A stretch of DNA of 64,000 nucleotides. Source: Vibrio superstes. GTDB taxonomy: Bacteria > Pseudomonadota > Gammaproteobacteria > Enterobacterales > Vibrionaceae. Below the pieces are notes generated by a model, which saw only the letters and a list, made by a program, of their open reading frames with translations, was not told the origin of the DNA and searched no databases. This document shows, piece by piece, positions 28,072 to 38,777 of the stretch. Numbering within the stretch: the stretch's first letter is position 1; every line of letters begins with the position of its first letter. The stretch lies in contig NZ_BCUR01000001.1 in NCBI RefSeq assembly GCF_003569005.1, positions 434,001 to 498,000 of the forward strand. Direction: 5' to 3'. The position numbers and the translations under genes are program-made.

Positions 28072-28144
28072 GACGTGGTATGTTTGGTACTCATTGGCGC
28101 AGTAAATGGTGCACGTAGTAGTTACTCACGTCGGCACCTCTACG

Positions 28145-28182
28145 CCGTCATACTGGAAAGTACACAGTACTTGTCCAGTACC
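28145..28182. repeat. Second REP-like motif, copy 2
   Basis: CCGTCATACTGGAAAGTACA then CAGTACTTGTCCAGTACC; the same imperfect palindrome as 27494-27530, sitting 39 bp before REP copy 3. Confidence 0.7.
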
Positions 28183-28220
28183 TTGGAGACTGCCGTTGGT
28201 GAGATTCAGTTAACTCTAAG

Positions 28221-28240
28221 ATCCTGACCTTCGTCAGGAT
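28221..28240. repeat. REP-like hairpin, copy 3
   Basis: ATCCTGAC/GTCAGGAT stem with loop CTTC, identical to copy 1. It lies 22 bp downstream of the MazG-like gene's stop. Confidence 0.75.
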
Positions 28241-28262
28241 GACGTCGTAGTTCGAAGATGTT

Positions 28263-28865
28263 CTATTGGCCAACAAAACTCAAATCAACCGCTTGGTAAT
28301 ATTTGTTTTTAAGGATCTTCCCTTCCTTAATCATCACGCCATCAGTTGCAACAGAGTCTTGGTTGCAGAACACAATGTACTTGTCGTTCTTTAGTTTATA
28401 ACCAGCACTAACGCCTTTTGCTGAATACACTTCGACGGTTTCTTTCGCCTGCTGCTCATCAAGTGCAGCTTTACTCATGTTACTCGCGTGTACTGCATCC
28501 CAACATTGCTCAAATGGGATATCTAGAGTTTTTGCCACATTCAAAAGGACATCTACTTGGCGAGCAATCGTAGTGTCATTTAACGCTTCGTGGCCTGCGT
28601 GAACAGCGCGGCCTACTGCAACGTATACCGTGTCGGTAATCGCATCGGCTTGGTCTTCTTTGTTGGTGGCGCGGGCCAGTTCGGTTAGCTCTTCGATCAT
28701 TAGGTTTGAATGCAAATGACACAGCTTGTCGCTTTCGATTCCGGTATTAATAGGCAGATTGAATAATTGACGAAATTCAACAATGTCTTGATAAAGCTTA
28801 TTCCAAAGCGATGGAGTTAATTGAGTAAACGTCGAGAAGAATTCTTTGTGTGCAGTCACGGGCAT
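28263..28865 (-). CDS. MazG/HisE-like nucleotide pyrophosphohydrolase
   Basis: 200 residues. An all-alpha NTP-PPase core is visible: the metal-binding EELTELARAT (ExxE) near residue 55 and QADAITDTVYVAVGRA (DxxxD) near 75, as in PRA-PH/MazG-like proteins that hydrolyse nucleoside or phosphoribosyl triphosphates to monophosphates. A C-terminal 65-residue extension (ETVEVYSAKGVSAGYKLKN and on) is typical of longer phage- and Vibrio-type members. ATG 28865 is used; an in-frame TTG two codons upstream is possible. No operon partner. Confidence 0.8.
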   Translation of the reverse strand: MPVTAHKEFFSTFTQLTPSLWNKLYQDIVEFRQLFNLPINTGIESDKLCHLHSNLMIEELTELARATNKEDQADAITDTVYVAVGRAVHAGHEALNDTTIARQVDVLLNVAKTLDIPFEQCWDAVHASNMSKAALDEQQAKETVEVYSAKGVSAGYKLKNDKYIVFCNQDSVATDGVMIKEGKILKNKYYQAVDLSFVGQ

Positions 28866-29186
28866 TTCCAAATTAGGTAGCAGTTAACAATCCAATAGCT
28901 GAAAGTTACTTCAGCTGTCTCCTTACAGCATTAAAGCTTGGCAAGACTACCATACTCATTTCAATAAGGCTCTTGCAACTATTCGCCGATTGTATTCGCT
29001 AAACAAGAGGAATCTTTCAAAGAATCATTAAGTTACAGCAATGTAAATAACAAGATGCTATTTGCTAACCTCAGTCAGACAGCTATCACCCTGTTTTAGT
29101 TGACTTTAATTACTGCTGATTAATGGAAATTAACATAAATATCCATTAAGTTAAGATAATAAATAAAAGTTGCATTGGTGATGTTA
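28866..29186. other. Intergenic region before the giant adhesin
   Basis: About 320 bp of AT-rich DNA with no gene. It should contain the adhesin promoter; a TTAACA-N16-TAAGAT arrangement near 29127-29156 is a possible but weak sigma70 candidate. Confidence 0.4.
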
Positions 29187-32100
29187 ATGAGCGGTAAAAA
29201 CAAGCAAAAAAAAGACGGCGAAACAGTAATTAAAAATTCAGAGACAAAAGCTGCGCACAAGGATTTGTCGGCAAAAACGGGTAACTCCAAAAGAACAGTA
29301 AAAAAAGAACGTGAAACCAAGAAAAAACAAATCTATATTCCGTTAGGTTTTACCCTATCACTTGTTCTTCCTAGCTTTAGAAAAGCGGAAGCAGACGAGG
29401 CTGACAGCTCATCAGCAATTGCTCCGGTTGAATCTCATTCCAAAACCAGTAACACCATCCTTCAACCGGCGACCGCAACAGAGCACAAGATTTCTGCATC
29501 ATCACCAGTGCAGCAGAACATCATGCCAACGGCTGATTTGCAAGATAACCATTCAAACCATTCTCAAGCGCATTCTTCTAACTACTCTCATCATCCCGTT
29601 ATATCACACCCCTTTATGAATGTAGGTTATGAGGTGGCGACTACTCATGCTCCCGATCTTCAGGGTTACCAAACAAGCACACCCAACCAATCAACAGCAA
29701 ACATAGTCTCTTATAGAGAAGAAACTCTAACGGGTAAGTATGGGACGCTGACTGTCGGACCTGACGGGCATTATGCCTTTAATCTCAATCCAAAGTCGCC
29801 CGCCTTTATTCTTCTGCAAGGTCATGAAGTAGGTACAGATTCATTCGTGATTCATTTGTCGAATGGCCTACAGCAAACCATTACTGTTCCTGTGTCAGGC
29901 AACAACGAAGCAGCCCAGTTTAGTGGCGATTTAACAGGGGCAGTGACAGAGGATCTCAATGTCAGCTCTAATGGGCTGATCACCACTCAAGGTACATTGT
30001 CTGTTAGTGATCAAGACCATGACCAAGACACTTTAGTTGCCGTTAATCACCAAGCAACCAAGTATGGTGAGTTCTCCATCGATGAGTCTGGGCATTGGCA
30101 GTATCAGGTTAACAATGCCAGCAATACCGTGCAGGCACTCAGTTCTGGTCAAATGCTTCAAGAAACCATCACTGTGCATTCTGTTGATGGTACAGAGCAA
30201 CAAATTGTCGTGACGATCAATGGACAAGACGATAGTGCTGTTATCTCAGGTAACGATTTAGGCCATGTTATTGAGGATAAACAAACACAGGTGTCAGGCA
30301 AACTTGACGTTATCGACCCAGATGCGAGCCAGCAACATTTTCAAGGTGGTGATTTGGCCGGTACTTTGGGCACGCTACACCTTCAAGACAACGGTGCATG
30401 GACCTACGATCTCGATAACACCAACCCTAAAGTGCAAGCCCTAGGCCAAAATGGAACGGCTACCGATATTATTACCGTTCAGTCTGCTGATGGGACGACT
30501 CATAAAGTCACCATTACTGTAAACGGCACCAATGACAAAGCAATAGTTGCAGGTGCAGATACCGGTGCGGTGACGGAAGAATCGCAACTGAAAACATCAG
30601 GCACCCTCACAGTAACCGATGTGGACACAGGTGAAGCTCACTTTTCCAATACCGACATTGCCGGTAGCTTGGGTACCTTGCATCTGACTGACTCGGGTGC
30701 GTGGACCTACGATCTTGATAACACCAACCCTAAAGTGCAAGCCCTAGGCCAAAATGGAACGGCTACCGATATTATTACCGTTCAGTCCGCTGATGGGACG
30801 ACTCATAAAGTGTCTATCACAGTCAATGGCAGTAACGATCGTCCCGTAATTTCTGGAGTATCAAGTGGTTCAGTCATCGAGCAAGGAAACAACACACTAG
30901 GAACTCCTGACACATCAGGCGTTTTAACCGCTACCGATATTGATAAACCCGACACCATAACATGGGCTGTCAACCAACCTCATGGGCAGTTTGGGACACT
31001 ATCCATTGATCAGCATGGTCACTGGCATTACCAATTAGACAACTCTACGGGCAGTGAGGCGGATAAGTTAGCTGCAGGAGAGCATCGGTCAGAATCATTC
31101 TGGGTTACTGCTACCGATAGTGCAGGAGCATCAGTTCCACAAAAAATCGTTATCGATGTGCAAGGTAGTAATGACAAACCCGTGGTCAGTGCTTGGACAC
31201 AGCTTCCAGCAGGAAAAGAAGATCAGCCAGTAACCATAAAAGCGTCTGATCTACTAACGCATACGAGCGATGTTGATACTACAGATACTTTGCATGTGAG
31301 TAACTTACAAGCCACCCATGGTAGCCTCACAGACAACAAGGATGGTACCTACACTTTCACACCAGATAAAGATTTCAATGGTGAAATTCGACTCACATAT
31401 GATGTGGTTGATGGGCACGGAGGTAGCGTTATTACTCAAGCGAAATTTGATCTCACAGCCACTCCCGATAAGGCGATTATCACCGATGCAGAAACCAATG
31501 CCGATTTACGTTGCGTTACAGAGGATCGTGGCTACATAGATACCCACTACCAGTTACATTACGACGGAAAGCTAAACATACGAGATGCTGATACAGGTGA
31601 AGCGCAGTTTGACCCAAATATTGGATCACAAACCTATCAAGGTATCGGCTATGACACTAAGTTAGGTGGACATGTAGTGCTCATGCCCGACGGCCACTAC
31701 ACCTATACGCTCGACAACCGAAATATACAAAACTTAGCGCAAGGTGAGGTGAAGCACGATTCTGCGGTAATACGGTCGGTAGATGGCACCACACATACCA
31801 TAGAGCTAACGGTTCATGGTACTAACGACACACCTATCATTAATGCTCAATCTCATTCTGTTACGGAAGGAGGTAGTGTCCTACAGGGGCAAATGGTCGG
31901 TTATGACGTAGATACTGGCGCATCATTGACTTATAACGCACCGCAAGTCGATGGTCTAGTCGTTAACCCAGATGGAACCTATAGCTTCAACCCTAACCAT
32001 TCTAGTTATCAGTCTTTAGCTTCGGGCATCACAAAAACACTCACTATTCCTGTAACAGTCACCGATGAGCATAACGCGAGCAGTACCCAAAATCTCTCAA

Positions 32101-35100
32101 TCACAATCACCGGGGTGAATAACTCTGCAACGGTAAGTGGCGTCGACACCGGTGATGTTAATGAAGGCTATGGCACTTTTGGAGATAGGTCTCCAGATTA
32201 TGCTCAAGCTGGCATGGCAAAAATAGGGCAAGGTGCATTAACAGCCGATGGCAAGTTGGATATTGTTGATCCGGATACTGGTGAATCTCAGTTTGACTCT
32301 AAAGGCGGAGCTTGGAATAACTCCTATCACGGGCAATATGGGCATTTACTATTAAATACTGATGGCACTTGGCATTACGATGTCCCCGTAGGCAGTGTTG
32401 ATTGGGTTGGTAATCGTAAAACAACAGTCGGCACTACCATAGATAAACTCGGCGAAGGGCAGACGCTCACCGATACAATAACCATTCAATCTAAAGATGG
32501 CACCACTCACGACATAGTGATTACCATACATGGCGACAACGATCGTCCTTATTGCTCTTCTGAAGTACAACTCAGTTCAGGAAAAGAAGACTTAATTCAG
32601 ACCATTACTTCCACTGAACTGTTGGCAAATACCGTCGATGTGGATGCCAATGACTTGGGCATGCTCACCATTGCAAACTTGCACGCCGATCACGGTTCAA
32701 TTAAAGACAACCACGATGGAACGTTCACCTTCACTCCAAGCCATAACTACAATGGAAGCGTCCACTTCACTTATGATGTAAAAGACGCTCATGGTGGTAC
32801 TACACACACTGGTGCAAATACTACTCTCGTAGCGACCCCAGACAAAGCCATTATTTCTGAAGTAACCACTGAAAGTGTTATTGAAGATGGGCCACATGCA
32901 ACTCACAACAACGGCACAACAACAGAATTAGCTAACGGACAACTACAAGTTATCGATCCAGATAGCGGTGAAGATAAGTTCCAATACAGCCAGTTTGGTG
33001 AGACTCGTATTCACGACCCATTTGGCGGCATGCTTCGAATTGATAGCGCGGGTAATTGGGGTTATAGCGTCGACAACGCGGCTCTTCAACACCTAGCACA
33101 AGGGCAAGTTGAAACAGTCACCTATCGCGTACACAGCTTTGATGGTACCGCCTACGACCTAAACATCGATGTCATCGGTACCAACGACGCACCGACAGTC
33201 ACCAAAGTGGTTCTCAGCAACGGCACGGAAGATACACACTATCAAATGCAGGCAAGTCAGTTCGGATTCACCGACGTCGATACAGGCGATACGCTACACT
33301 CAATCGCTATCACTGACCTGCCACCAACGGCTCAAGGTAAGTTTGTACTCGATGGACACGACATCACTGCAGGTCAAAGTATTACGACCGCGGATATTGC
33401 TAAGCTTCAGTTCATCCCCACTCCAGATTTTAACGGCGATGTTCAATTTAAGTTCACGGTTAATGACGGACATGTCGACTCACAAGAAGCAACGAACACA
33501 CTGCATATTGATGCGGTTAGCGATGCTGCACAGTTCACAGGCCGCGATACTGGAGATGTTCATGAAGGACATACCTATACGGCACCAGACGGTACAATGT
33601 CTGGCGGCAGTGTCGATGATCGTTCACCAGATCATATGCATGGAAACATCGGTAAATTATGGAACGATGAAATACACACTGATGGTCACCTGAACATTGT
33701 TGATCCAGACTCCGGTGAAAGCCACGCTCAAACAGGCACATACCAAGGTACACACGGACATGTCATACTTCAGAGTAACGGAGATTGGAGCTATTACGCT
33801 TCCATAGGCCAAGACGCAACGGGTAGAAAAATTGATCATCTCGGTCAAGGTGAATCGATAACGGATACTGTTACCGTCAAATCGGCTGATGGCACCACTC
33901 ACGATATTCATATCACCATTCATGGCGACAATGACCGCCCGTACTGCTCTTCAGAAGTTCAGCTCAACAGCGGAAAAGAGGATCTCTCAAAAACCATCAC
34001 AACAACGGAGTTACTTGCAAATACTGTCGATGTTGATACTAACGATGTAGGGCAACTCTCTATCGCGAACCTGCATGCGGATCACGGCACTCTCGTCGAC
34101 AACAAAGATGGTACATTTACCTTCACTCCAGACCATAATTACAACGGTCAAGTACACTTCACTTATGACGTTAAAGATGCGCATGGTGGGGTTACTCACA
34201 CCGGTGCTTCTTCTACACTGTTACCGAGCAATGATGCCGCGACTTTGCCTACTGCTCAGGCCACGACTTCTGTAACCGAAGACCATCTAAAATCAGGTAC
34301 TAGCAGCAATGAATTATGGTCAGGCTGGAAAAACCTTGATATTCAGGATATAGACTCGCCATCAGAGGCTAAGGTCACCCAGATAGAGGTCAACGGTGTT
34401 AAGCATACTGTCCCTGCGGATTTTGCTATGAACCTAGCAGGCACCCACGGAACCTTTAACTTTACACACTCAACCGATGGCCACAATAAGTGGAGTTATA
34501 GCGCAGACAATAGTCATACCGAGATTCAAGGATTGAGTCATGGAGAATCGCTAACAGATACGATCACACTAATCACTGCTGACGGTACTCGAATCCCCCT
34601 TACTGCTAAAATTTTGGGTACCGATGACCATGTGGTAATTGATACTCCGGATGCGTTGACTGCCGCACTTGGCACTGCCGTTGAAGATAAAGTTACCTCA
34701 ATTTCAGGTACCCTACTCGCCCACGACTCTGACAGCAAAGATTCGGTCACATTTACCACTGGTGATTCTGCGGGTTCATACGGAACGCTGCATGTTGATA
34801 GCAATGGACAATGGCATTACGACCTAGACCATTCAAAAGCAAATGCTCTACAACAAGGTGAAACCAAAGCAGAAGGCTTTGATATCACAGCGATATCTAC
34901 TGACGGCTCAACTGCAACCAAACATATTGAAGTGCTAGTTCAAGGGACTAATGACAAGGCAACGATATCCGTCACCTCAAATCCCGATGTGCATGAAGAT
35001 AGCTCTTCAACGCCTGTTGAGATCATATCAGGTAAAGTGAGTGCCCTCGATCCTGACCACGACCAATCTGCATTCTCAACGGATGTTGGCAAACGCCATG

Positions 35101-37802
35101 ATCCATTTAACAGTGGCGTTCACGGTGGTCTTCACATTTCCAAAGATGGCTCTTGGACTTATACCGTTAACAACAGTCAAATTCAGCAACTAGCCGCAGG
35201 GCAAGAAGAGCATGTCCTTTACAACGTGCATACTGTTGGTGGTGATGATCATATTATCGATATTAAGATTGTAGGCACCAACGATAGACCAACGATATCT
35301 GCCACTACACTCGCTCACGGCACAGAGAATGTGCACTACCAAATGCAATCTAGCCAATTCGGTTTTACCGACATCGACACTGGCGACACGCTGCACTCGA
35401 TTTCCATTACCGATCTCCCACCAGCAACTCAAGGTAAGTTTGTACTTGATGGAAACAACATTACATCAGGCCAGAGTATTACGGCCACTGACATTACTAA
35501 ACTGCAATTTATTCCTGCACATGGGTTTAGTGGTGATGTTCATTTTAAATTCACGGTGAATGATTGGCATGAAGATTCATTGTCAGCAAGCAATACCATC
35601 ACCATTGATTCTGTAAATCATGATCCTATTGCTTCACCTTTAACCGACACAGTTAAAGAAGATGCATCCTCCAATCACCCATTAGACCTGCTGCAAGGTG
35701 CTACCGATGCTGATGGTGATACTTTATCGATAGCAAACCTTTCCTTCCAGATAGATGGAGGGACAACGACTTCGGCACTACCCGCAGGAATATCCCTAGC
35801 TTCAGATGGGCACACCCTTGTAGTTAATGCTCACCACCAAGCGTTCCAACATCTTGGTGTCAATCAATCTGAAACCATTGTTGTGAGTTACACAGTTAAA
35901 GATGGGCAAGGTGGCACAGTGCCACAAACAGCAACATTGACCGTTACCGGCACTAACGATGCTCCATCATTACAAGTACACCAAATCACACATGTTACAG
36001 GTACATTGACGGGTAACGATATAGACGGCGACGCGCTTGCCTACTCCGCAAGCTCATTGACAGGTCAATTCGGTTCCCTAACCTTAGACACCACCAGTGG
36101 CCATTATGTATATACTCCAGATGCACAGCCCCACGGTTTAACCTATGACCCATCTAATAACAATTATTCAGGGCAAGATACCTTTGAGGTTAAAGTCTCA
36201 GATGGTCATAGCGGAGAAAGCAGCAAATTCATCACATTTGGAGTAGTCGCATCAGTTGCTGCACCGCTAACTAGCACTGGTCAGCCAACAATATCGACGT
36301 CAGTGCCACATGCACCAAGCATCACAAACACACAACCGCCTCATACAACAAGTACCAACTCACAGAATGCTGTATCACTCGAACTATCGCCATCCAGCGA
36401 CTCGGGCCAACAAGGTGATTTGATTACGTCCGATAACACTCCAACAGTAAATGGGCATGCACTAATACCATTCTCTCAAGTTGACATTATTGAAAGCGGC
36501 AAAGTTATCGCGACTACTCATGCAGACGCAAATGGCGATTATCATGTCGACCTGCCAGGGCTAAATGACGCAACCCACACCCTTATCGCTTCTGCTACTG
36601 ATCCTTTATCTGCCTCTACTCAACAGTCTCAACCACTGGCAGTGGTCATTGATACGGTAGCTACCTTGTCTGTTGATCCGATCAGTGGCGACAATATGCT
36701 AACGGGATCTGAGCACACACAAAGTTTTAGTGTCAGTGGGGCTGTGACTGGGGTTGAGGATGGACAAGCTATACACGTGCAGATTGAACACCACACTTAC
36801 CAAGGTCAAGTTTCTGGCGGTAAATGGCACGTATCCATCCCAACGACTGAAGCCCAAGCATTAACAGGGGGTATACACAATATTGCTGTTTCTGTAACGG
36901 ATAAAGCCGGCAACCACGCTACGATGGACAGTCCTCTGTTTGTGAGTGATGGTTCTATAGCTCCACCCATACCCACCATTGCCACACCACATATTTCCGG
37001 TGGGGGCGGCATAGGTAGTCACTTGACAGGTAATCTCGTAGCCCCCCCATTACTCCAACAATTACATCCACAAACTGGTTCTGGCTGGGGAATTTTGGCA
37101 CCTAATGGTATGGTTGTGACTCGCCTACAAGGGCAATATGGAGCCTTAGTCATCGACCCAAAAACAGGTCATGTAGATTATCAATACAGCTCTGCGCCAA
37201 CTCCTGGACAAAAAGCCTCAGGTGGATCACACTGGGCCGGAAGTGGCACCCATGAACAGCACCATGATGTATTCCAGATCATGTACCACGACACTCACTC
37301 ATCAAATGTCGATGTAAAGGTAAACCTCGATGTCACTTACATACATGGGCACAGTGGGCAAAATCAGGCCTCAACGCATCTTGTTGGTATGTCAGTCACA
37401 CCTGTTGCCCCAACTGTTCAACATGACGAACCAGATTCTGCGCCAGAAGTTATTGAGGTCACACTATATGCTGACGATGACAGCACACATCATGACCTAA
37501 TGGCTGGGTTAACTGCACTTGCGGACGATCACAGCTCAGCAGGAAGCAATCCATATACCGATATTGTGGGTCTTCACGATGCACCACAAACTGATGCCTC
37601 GGCAGCGCCTGCGCCAGAGCCTGCCCCTGATTTAGATCTATTATTCAATCAGGCCGATGATCTTGCGCATCAGCATCCGGTTGATGCTTTCATCGATAAT
37701 AATGGTGAGGAGCACAAACCTGATGACCATCACGTACTGGATGACGAGCATATACAACAAGATCTACCTGACGTGATGGATTTACCTGATCACCACCATT
37801 AA
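29187..37802 (+). CDS. Giant VCBS/cadherin-like repeat adhesin (type I secretion substrate), adhesin 1
   Basis: 2871 residues, acidic. N-terminus (about 1-75): Lys-rich, then one hydrophobic stretch IYIPLGFTLSLVLPSF and no Sec signal. Residues about 100-2200 are tandem VCBS-like units of about 100 (each with GxLxxxDxDxGE, GTLxLxxxGxWxYxLDN, ADGTxHxVxITVxGxND) mixed with cadherin-like units (FNGDVxFxFTVNDG). Later come Big-type domains and a C-terminus with Y-x-D-x-V-G-L, DLDLLFN and a His/Asp-rich tail. No GGxGxDxxx RTX nonapeptides were seen. Two neighbouring VCBS units share 108 of 110 bases. A lipoprotein follows at 55 bp; the likely exporter now lies beyond the island at 53698-58651. ATG 29187 follows GGTGAT; an ATG two codons upstream (29181) is possible. 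Confidence 0.9.
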   Translation: MSGKNKQKKDGETVIKNSETKAAHKDLSAKTGNSKRTVKKERETKKKQIYIPLGFTLSLVLPSFRKAEADEADSSSAIAPVESHSKTSNTILQPATATEHKISASSPVQQNIMPTADLQDNHSNHSQAHSSNYSHHPVISHPFMNVGYEVATTHAPDLQGYQTSTPNQSTANIVSYREETLTGKYGTLTVGPDGHYAFNLNPKSPAFILLQGHEVGTDSFVIHLSNGLQQTITVPVSGNNEAAQFSGDLTGAVTEDLNVSSNGLITTQGTLSVSDQDHDQDTLVAVNHQATKYGEFSIDESGHWQYQVNNASNTVQALSSGQMLQETITVHSVDGTEQQIVVTINGQDDSAVISGNDLGHVIEDKQTQVSGKLDVIDPDASQQHFQGGDLAGTLGTLHLQDNGAWTYDLDNTNPKVQALGQNGTATDIITVQSADGTTHKVTITVNGTNDKAIVAGADTGAVTEESQLKTSGTLTVTDVDTGEAHFSNTDIAGSLGTLHLTDSGAWTYDLDNTNPKVQALGQNGTATDIITVQSADGTTHKVSITVNGSNDRPVISGVSSGSVIEQGNNTLGTPDTSGVLTATDIDKPDTITWAVNQPHGQFGTLSIDQHGHWHYQLDNSTGSEADKLAAGEHRSESFWVTATDSAGASVPQKIVIDVQGSNDKPVVSAWTQLPAGKEDQPVTIKASDLLTHTSDVDTTDTLHVSNLQATHGSLTDNKDGTYTFTPDKDFNGEIRLTYDVVDGHGGSVITQAKFDLTATPDKAIITDAETNADLRCVTEDRGYIDTHYQLHYDGKLNIRDADTGEAQFDPNIGSQTYQGIGYDTKLGGHVVLMPDGHYTYTLDNRNIQNLAQGEVKHDSAVIRSVDGTTHTIELTVHGTNDTPIINAQSHSVTEGGSVLQGQMVGYDVDTGASLTYNAPQVDGLVVNPDGTYSFNPNHSSYQSLASGITKTLTIPVTVTDEHNASSTQNLSITITGVNNSATVSGVDTGDVNEGYGTFGDRSPDYAQAGMAKIGQGALTADGKLDIVDPDTGESQFDSKGGAWNNSYHGQYGHLLLNTDGTWHYDVPVGSVDWVGNRKTTVGTTIDKLGEGQTLTDTITIQSKDGTTHDIVITIHGDNDRPYCSSEVQLSSGKEDLIQTITSTELLANTVDVDANDLGMLTIANLHADHGSIKDNHDGTFTFTPSHNYNGSVHFTYDVKDAHGGTTHTGANTTLVATPDKAIISEVTTESVIEDGPHATHNNGTTTELANGQLQVIDPDSGEDKFQYSQFGETRIHDPFGGMLRIDSAGNWGYSVDNAALQHLAQGQVETVTYRVHSFDGTAYDLNIDVIGTNDAPTVTKVVLSNGTEDTHYQMQASQFGFTDVDTGDTLHSIAITDLPPTAQGKFVLDGHDITAGQSITTADIAKLQFIPTPDFNGDVQFKFTVNDGHVDSQEATNTLHIDAVSDAAQFTGRDTGDVHEGHTYTAPDGTMSGGSVDDRSPDHMHGNIGKLWNDEIHTDGHLNIVDPDSGESHAQTGTYQGTHGHVILQSNGDWSYYASIGQDATGRKIDHLGQGESITDTVTVKSADGTTHDIHITIHGDNDRPYCSSEVQLNSGKEDLSKTITTTELLANTVDVDTNDVGQLSIANLHADHGTLVDNKDGTFTFTPDHNYNGQVHFTYDVKDAHGGVTHTGASSTLLPSNDAATLPTAQATTSVTEDHLKSGTSSNELWSGWKNLDIQDIDSPSEAKVTQIEVNGVKHTVPADFAMNLAGTHGTFNFTHSTDGHNKWSYSADNSHTEIQGLSHGESLTDTITLITADGTRIPLTAKILGTDDHVVIDTPDALTAALGTAVEDKVTSISGTLLAHDSDSKDSVTFTTGDSAGSYGTLHVDSNGQWHYDLDHSKANALQQGETKAEGFDITAISTDGSTATKHIEVLVQGTNDKATISVTSNPDVHEDSSSTPVEIISGKVSALDPDHDQSAFSTDVGKRHDPFNSGVHGGLHISKDGSWTYTVNNSQIQQLAAGQEEHVLYNVHTVGGDDHIIDIKIVGTNDRPTISATTLAHGTENVHYQMQSSQFGFTDIDTGDTLHSISITDLPPATQGKFVLDGNNITSGQSITATDITKLQFIPAHGFSGDVHFKFTVNDWHEDSLSASNTITIDSVNHDPIASPLTDTVKEDASSNHPLDLLQGATDADGDTLSIANLSFQIDGGTTTSALPAGISLASDGHTLVVNAHHQAFQHLGVNQSETIVVSYTVKDGQGGTVPQTATLTVTGTNDAPSLQVHQITHVTGTLTGNDIDGDALAYSASSLTGQFGSLTLDTTSGHYVYTPDAQPHGLTYDPSNNNYSGQDTFEVKVSDGHSGESSKFITFGVVASVAAPLTSTGQPTISTSVPHAPSITNTQPPHTTSTNSQNAVSLELSPSSDSGQQGDLITSDNTPTVNGHALIPFSQVDIIESGKVIATTHADANGDYHVDLPGLNDATHTLIASATDPLSASTQQSQPLAVVIDTVATLSVDPISGDNMLTGSEHTQSFSVSGAVTGVEDGQAIHVQIEHHTYQGQVSGGKWHVSIPTTEAQALTGGIHNIAVSVTDKAGNHATMDSPLFVSDGSIAPPIPTIATPHISGGGGIGSHLTGNLVAPPLLQQLHPQTGSGWGILAPNGMVVTRLQGQYGALVIDPKTGHVDYQYSSAPTPGQKASGGSHWAGSGTHEQHHDVFQIMYHDTHSSNVDVKVNLDVTYIHGHSGQNQASTHLVGMSVTPVAPTVQHDEPDSAPEVIEVTLYADDDSTHHDLMAGLTALADDHSSAGSNPYTDIVGLHDAPQTDASAAPAPEPAPDLDLLFNQADDLAHQHPVDAFIDNNGEEHKPDDHHVLDDEHIQQDLPDVMDLPDHHH

Positions 37803-37856
37803 TAGCTAGGTGTATAATTAACTAAAGATGTAGATTGTTCTAAACAAGGAATAATT

Positions 37857-38591
37857 ATGAAGACGGTATTTAAGTTAGCGGTTGTTGCATCGTCTGTGTT
37901 GCTTGCAGCCTGCGGCGGAAGCGATAGTGATAACTCACCATCACTGAATGATTTTGACGTTGATTTTCAATCGTTTAACTATGTTAGCACTGGAGTTAGC
38001 TTAGAGGCAGAATACAATGTAGAGCCGTTCTCTCAAGAGGTTACTTTATTTGATGGCTCTGTGTACGGCATAGTTACAAACACAAGCTTGCTAATTCAAT
38101 ATGAAGGTGAGGAGTTGCCTTCTTACAAGGTAGAAGTGGCACTTAAGGACGCAAATACCGATACAGTATTGGACGAGCAAGACCTAAATGTAAGCTCTAC
38201 TAGCGATGATAAATTAGTTTTTGCAATTGGCGATCAGAATAATGCGATAAGTGATCCACCGCGCTTGGTTATCTTAGATGAACCCGATGATGAGGTTGCT
38301 GATGGCAACGTTGCATTGTATGTAATGAATTTGAGAGATACCTCTTCTACTGCGACCGCATACAGTATCAAGATTGATGGAACAGAGATTTATAGTGGCT
38401 TGACTCAGGGGGCATTATCTCCGGTTATTGAAGTGGCAGAAAATACGGATGTATTGATTACGGTAACCGATAATAATGGGTCCCAAGATTGTAATATTAC
38501 GAACGTTAACTGGAGCACTGATGATGAGTGGATCGTAGTTTTTGATAAAGCTAGTTTGAACCAGTGTTATGCTCCTAAAGCTATAGATTAA
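37857..38591 (+). CDS. Putative outer-membrane lipoprotein (DUF4397-like)
   Basis: 244 residues. Signal peptide with lipobox LAAC (Cys19), followed by a Ser/Asp-rich linker. The middle and C-terminal parts (VALYVMNLRDTSSTATAYSI, DGTEIYSGLTQGALSPVIEV) resemble the beta-sandwich DUF4397 repeats of secreted or surface proteins; this is an impression. It lies 55 bp downstream of adhesin 1 on the same strand, so it may be an anchor or accessory of the adhesin. Two cysteines near the C-terminus may form a disulfide. Confidence 0.7.
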   Translation: MKTVFKLAVVASSVLLAACGGSDSDNSPSLNDFDVDFQSFNYVSTGVSLEAEYNVEPFSQEVTLFDGSVYGIVTNTSLLIQYEGEELPSYKVEVALKDANTDTVLDEQDLNVSSTSDDKLVFAIGDQNNAISDPPRLVILDEPDDEVADGNVALYVMNLRDTSSTATAYSIKIDGTEIYSGLTQGALSPVIEVAENTDVLITVTDNNGSQDCNITNVNWSTDDEWIVVFDKASLNQCYAPKAID

Positions 38592-38625
38592 CCTTAAGGC
38601 GGAGTGGAGATACAGTTTTTACGCT

Positions 38626-38768
38626 CGTCGTCCCCGAAGTGGTTTATCGGGGACCTTTTCAGCTACATTTCATAGAAGTAGATTCCCGATAAAAACTCTC
38701 GGGAATGACGCATATTTTCGAGTTGGTTCGATAAACCCGTCGTTCCCGAAGTTTTTTATGGGGACCTT
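38626..38768. repeat. Double-hairpin intergenic repeat plus a partial copy
   Basis: 38626-38710: CGTCGTCCCCGAAG...TTATCGGGGACC and GATTCCCGATA...CTCGGGAATGACG. 38738-38768 repeats the first part only. This is chromosomal repeat DNA like that near the cys genes, and it ends about 10 bp before the candidate left end of the island. Confidence 0.75.
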
Positions 38769-38777
38769 ATCAATCAG

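Noticed and set aside
33169..33693. A 174-codon plus-strand frame inside adhesin 1
   Set aside because: Alternative-frame shadow of the VCBS repeats; no independent start signal.
37400..37802. RTX nonapeptide repeats expected at the adhesin 1 C-terminus
   Set aside because: No GGxGxDxxx tandem was found; the tail is Asp/His-rich instead.
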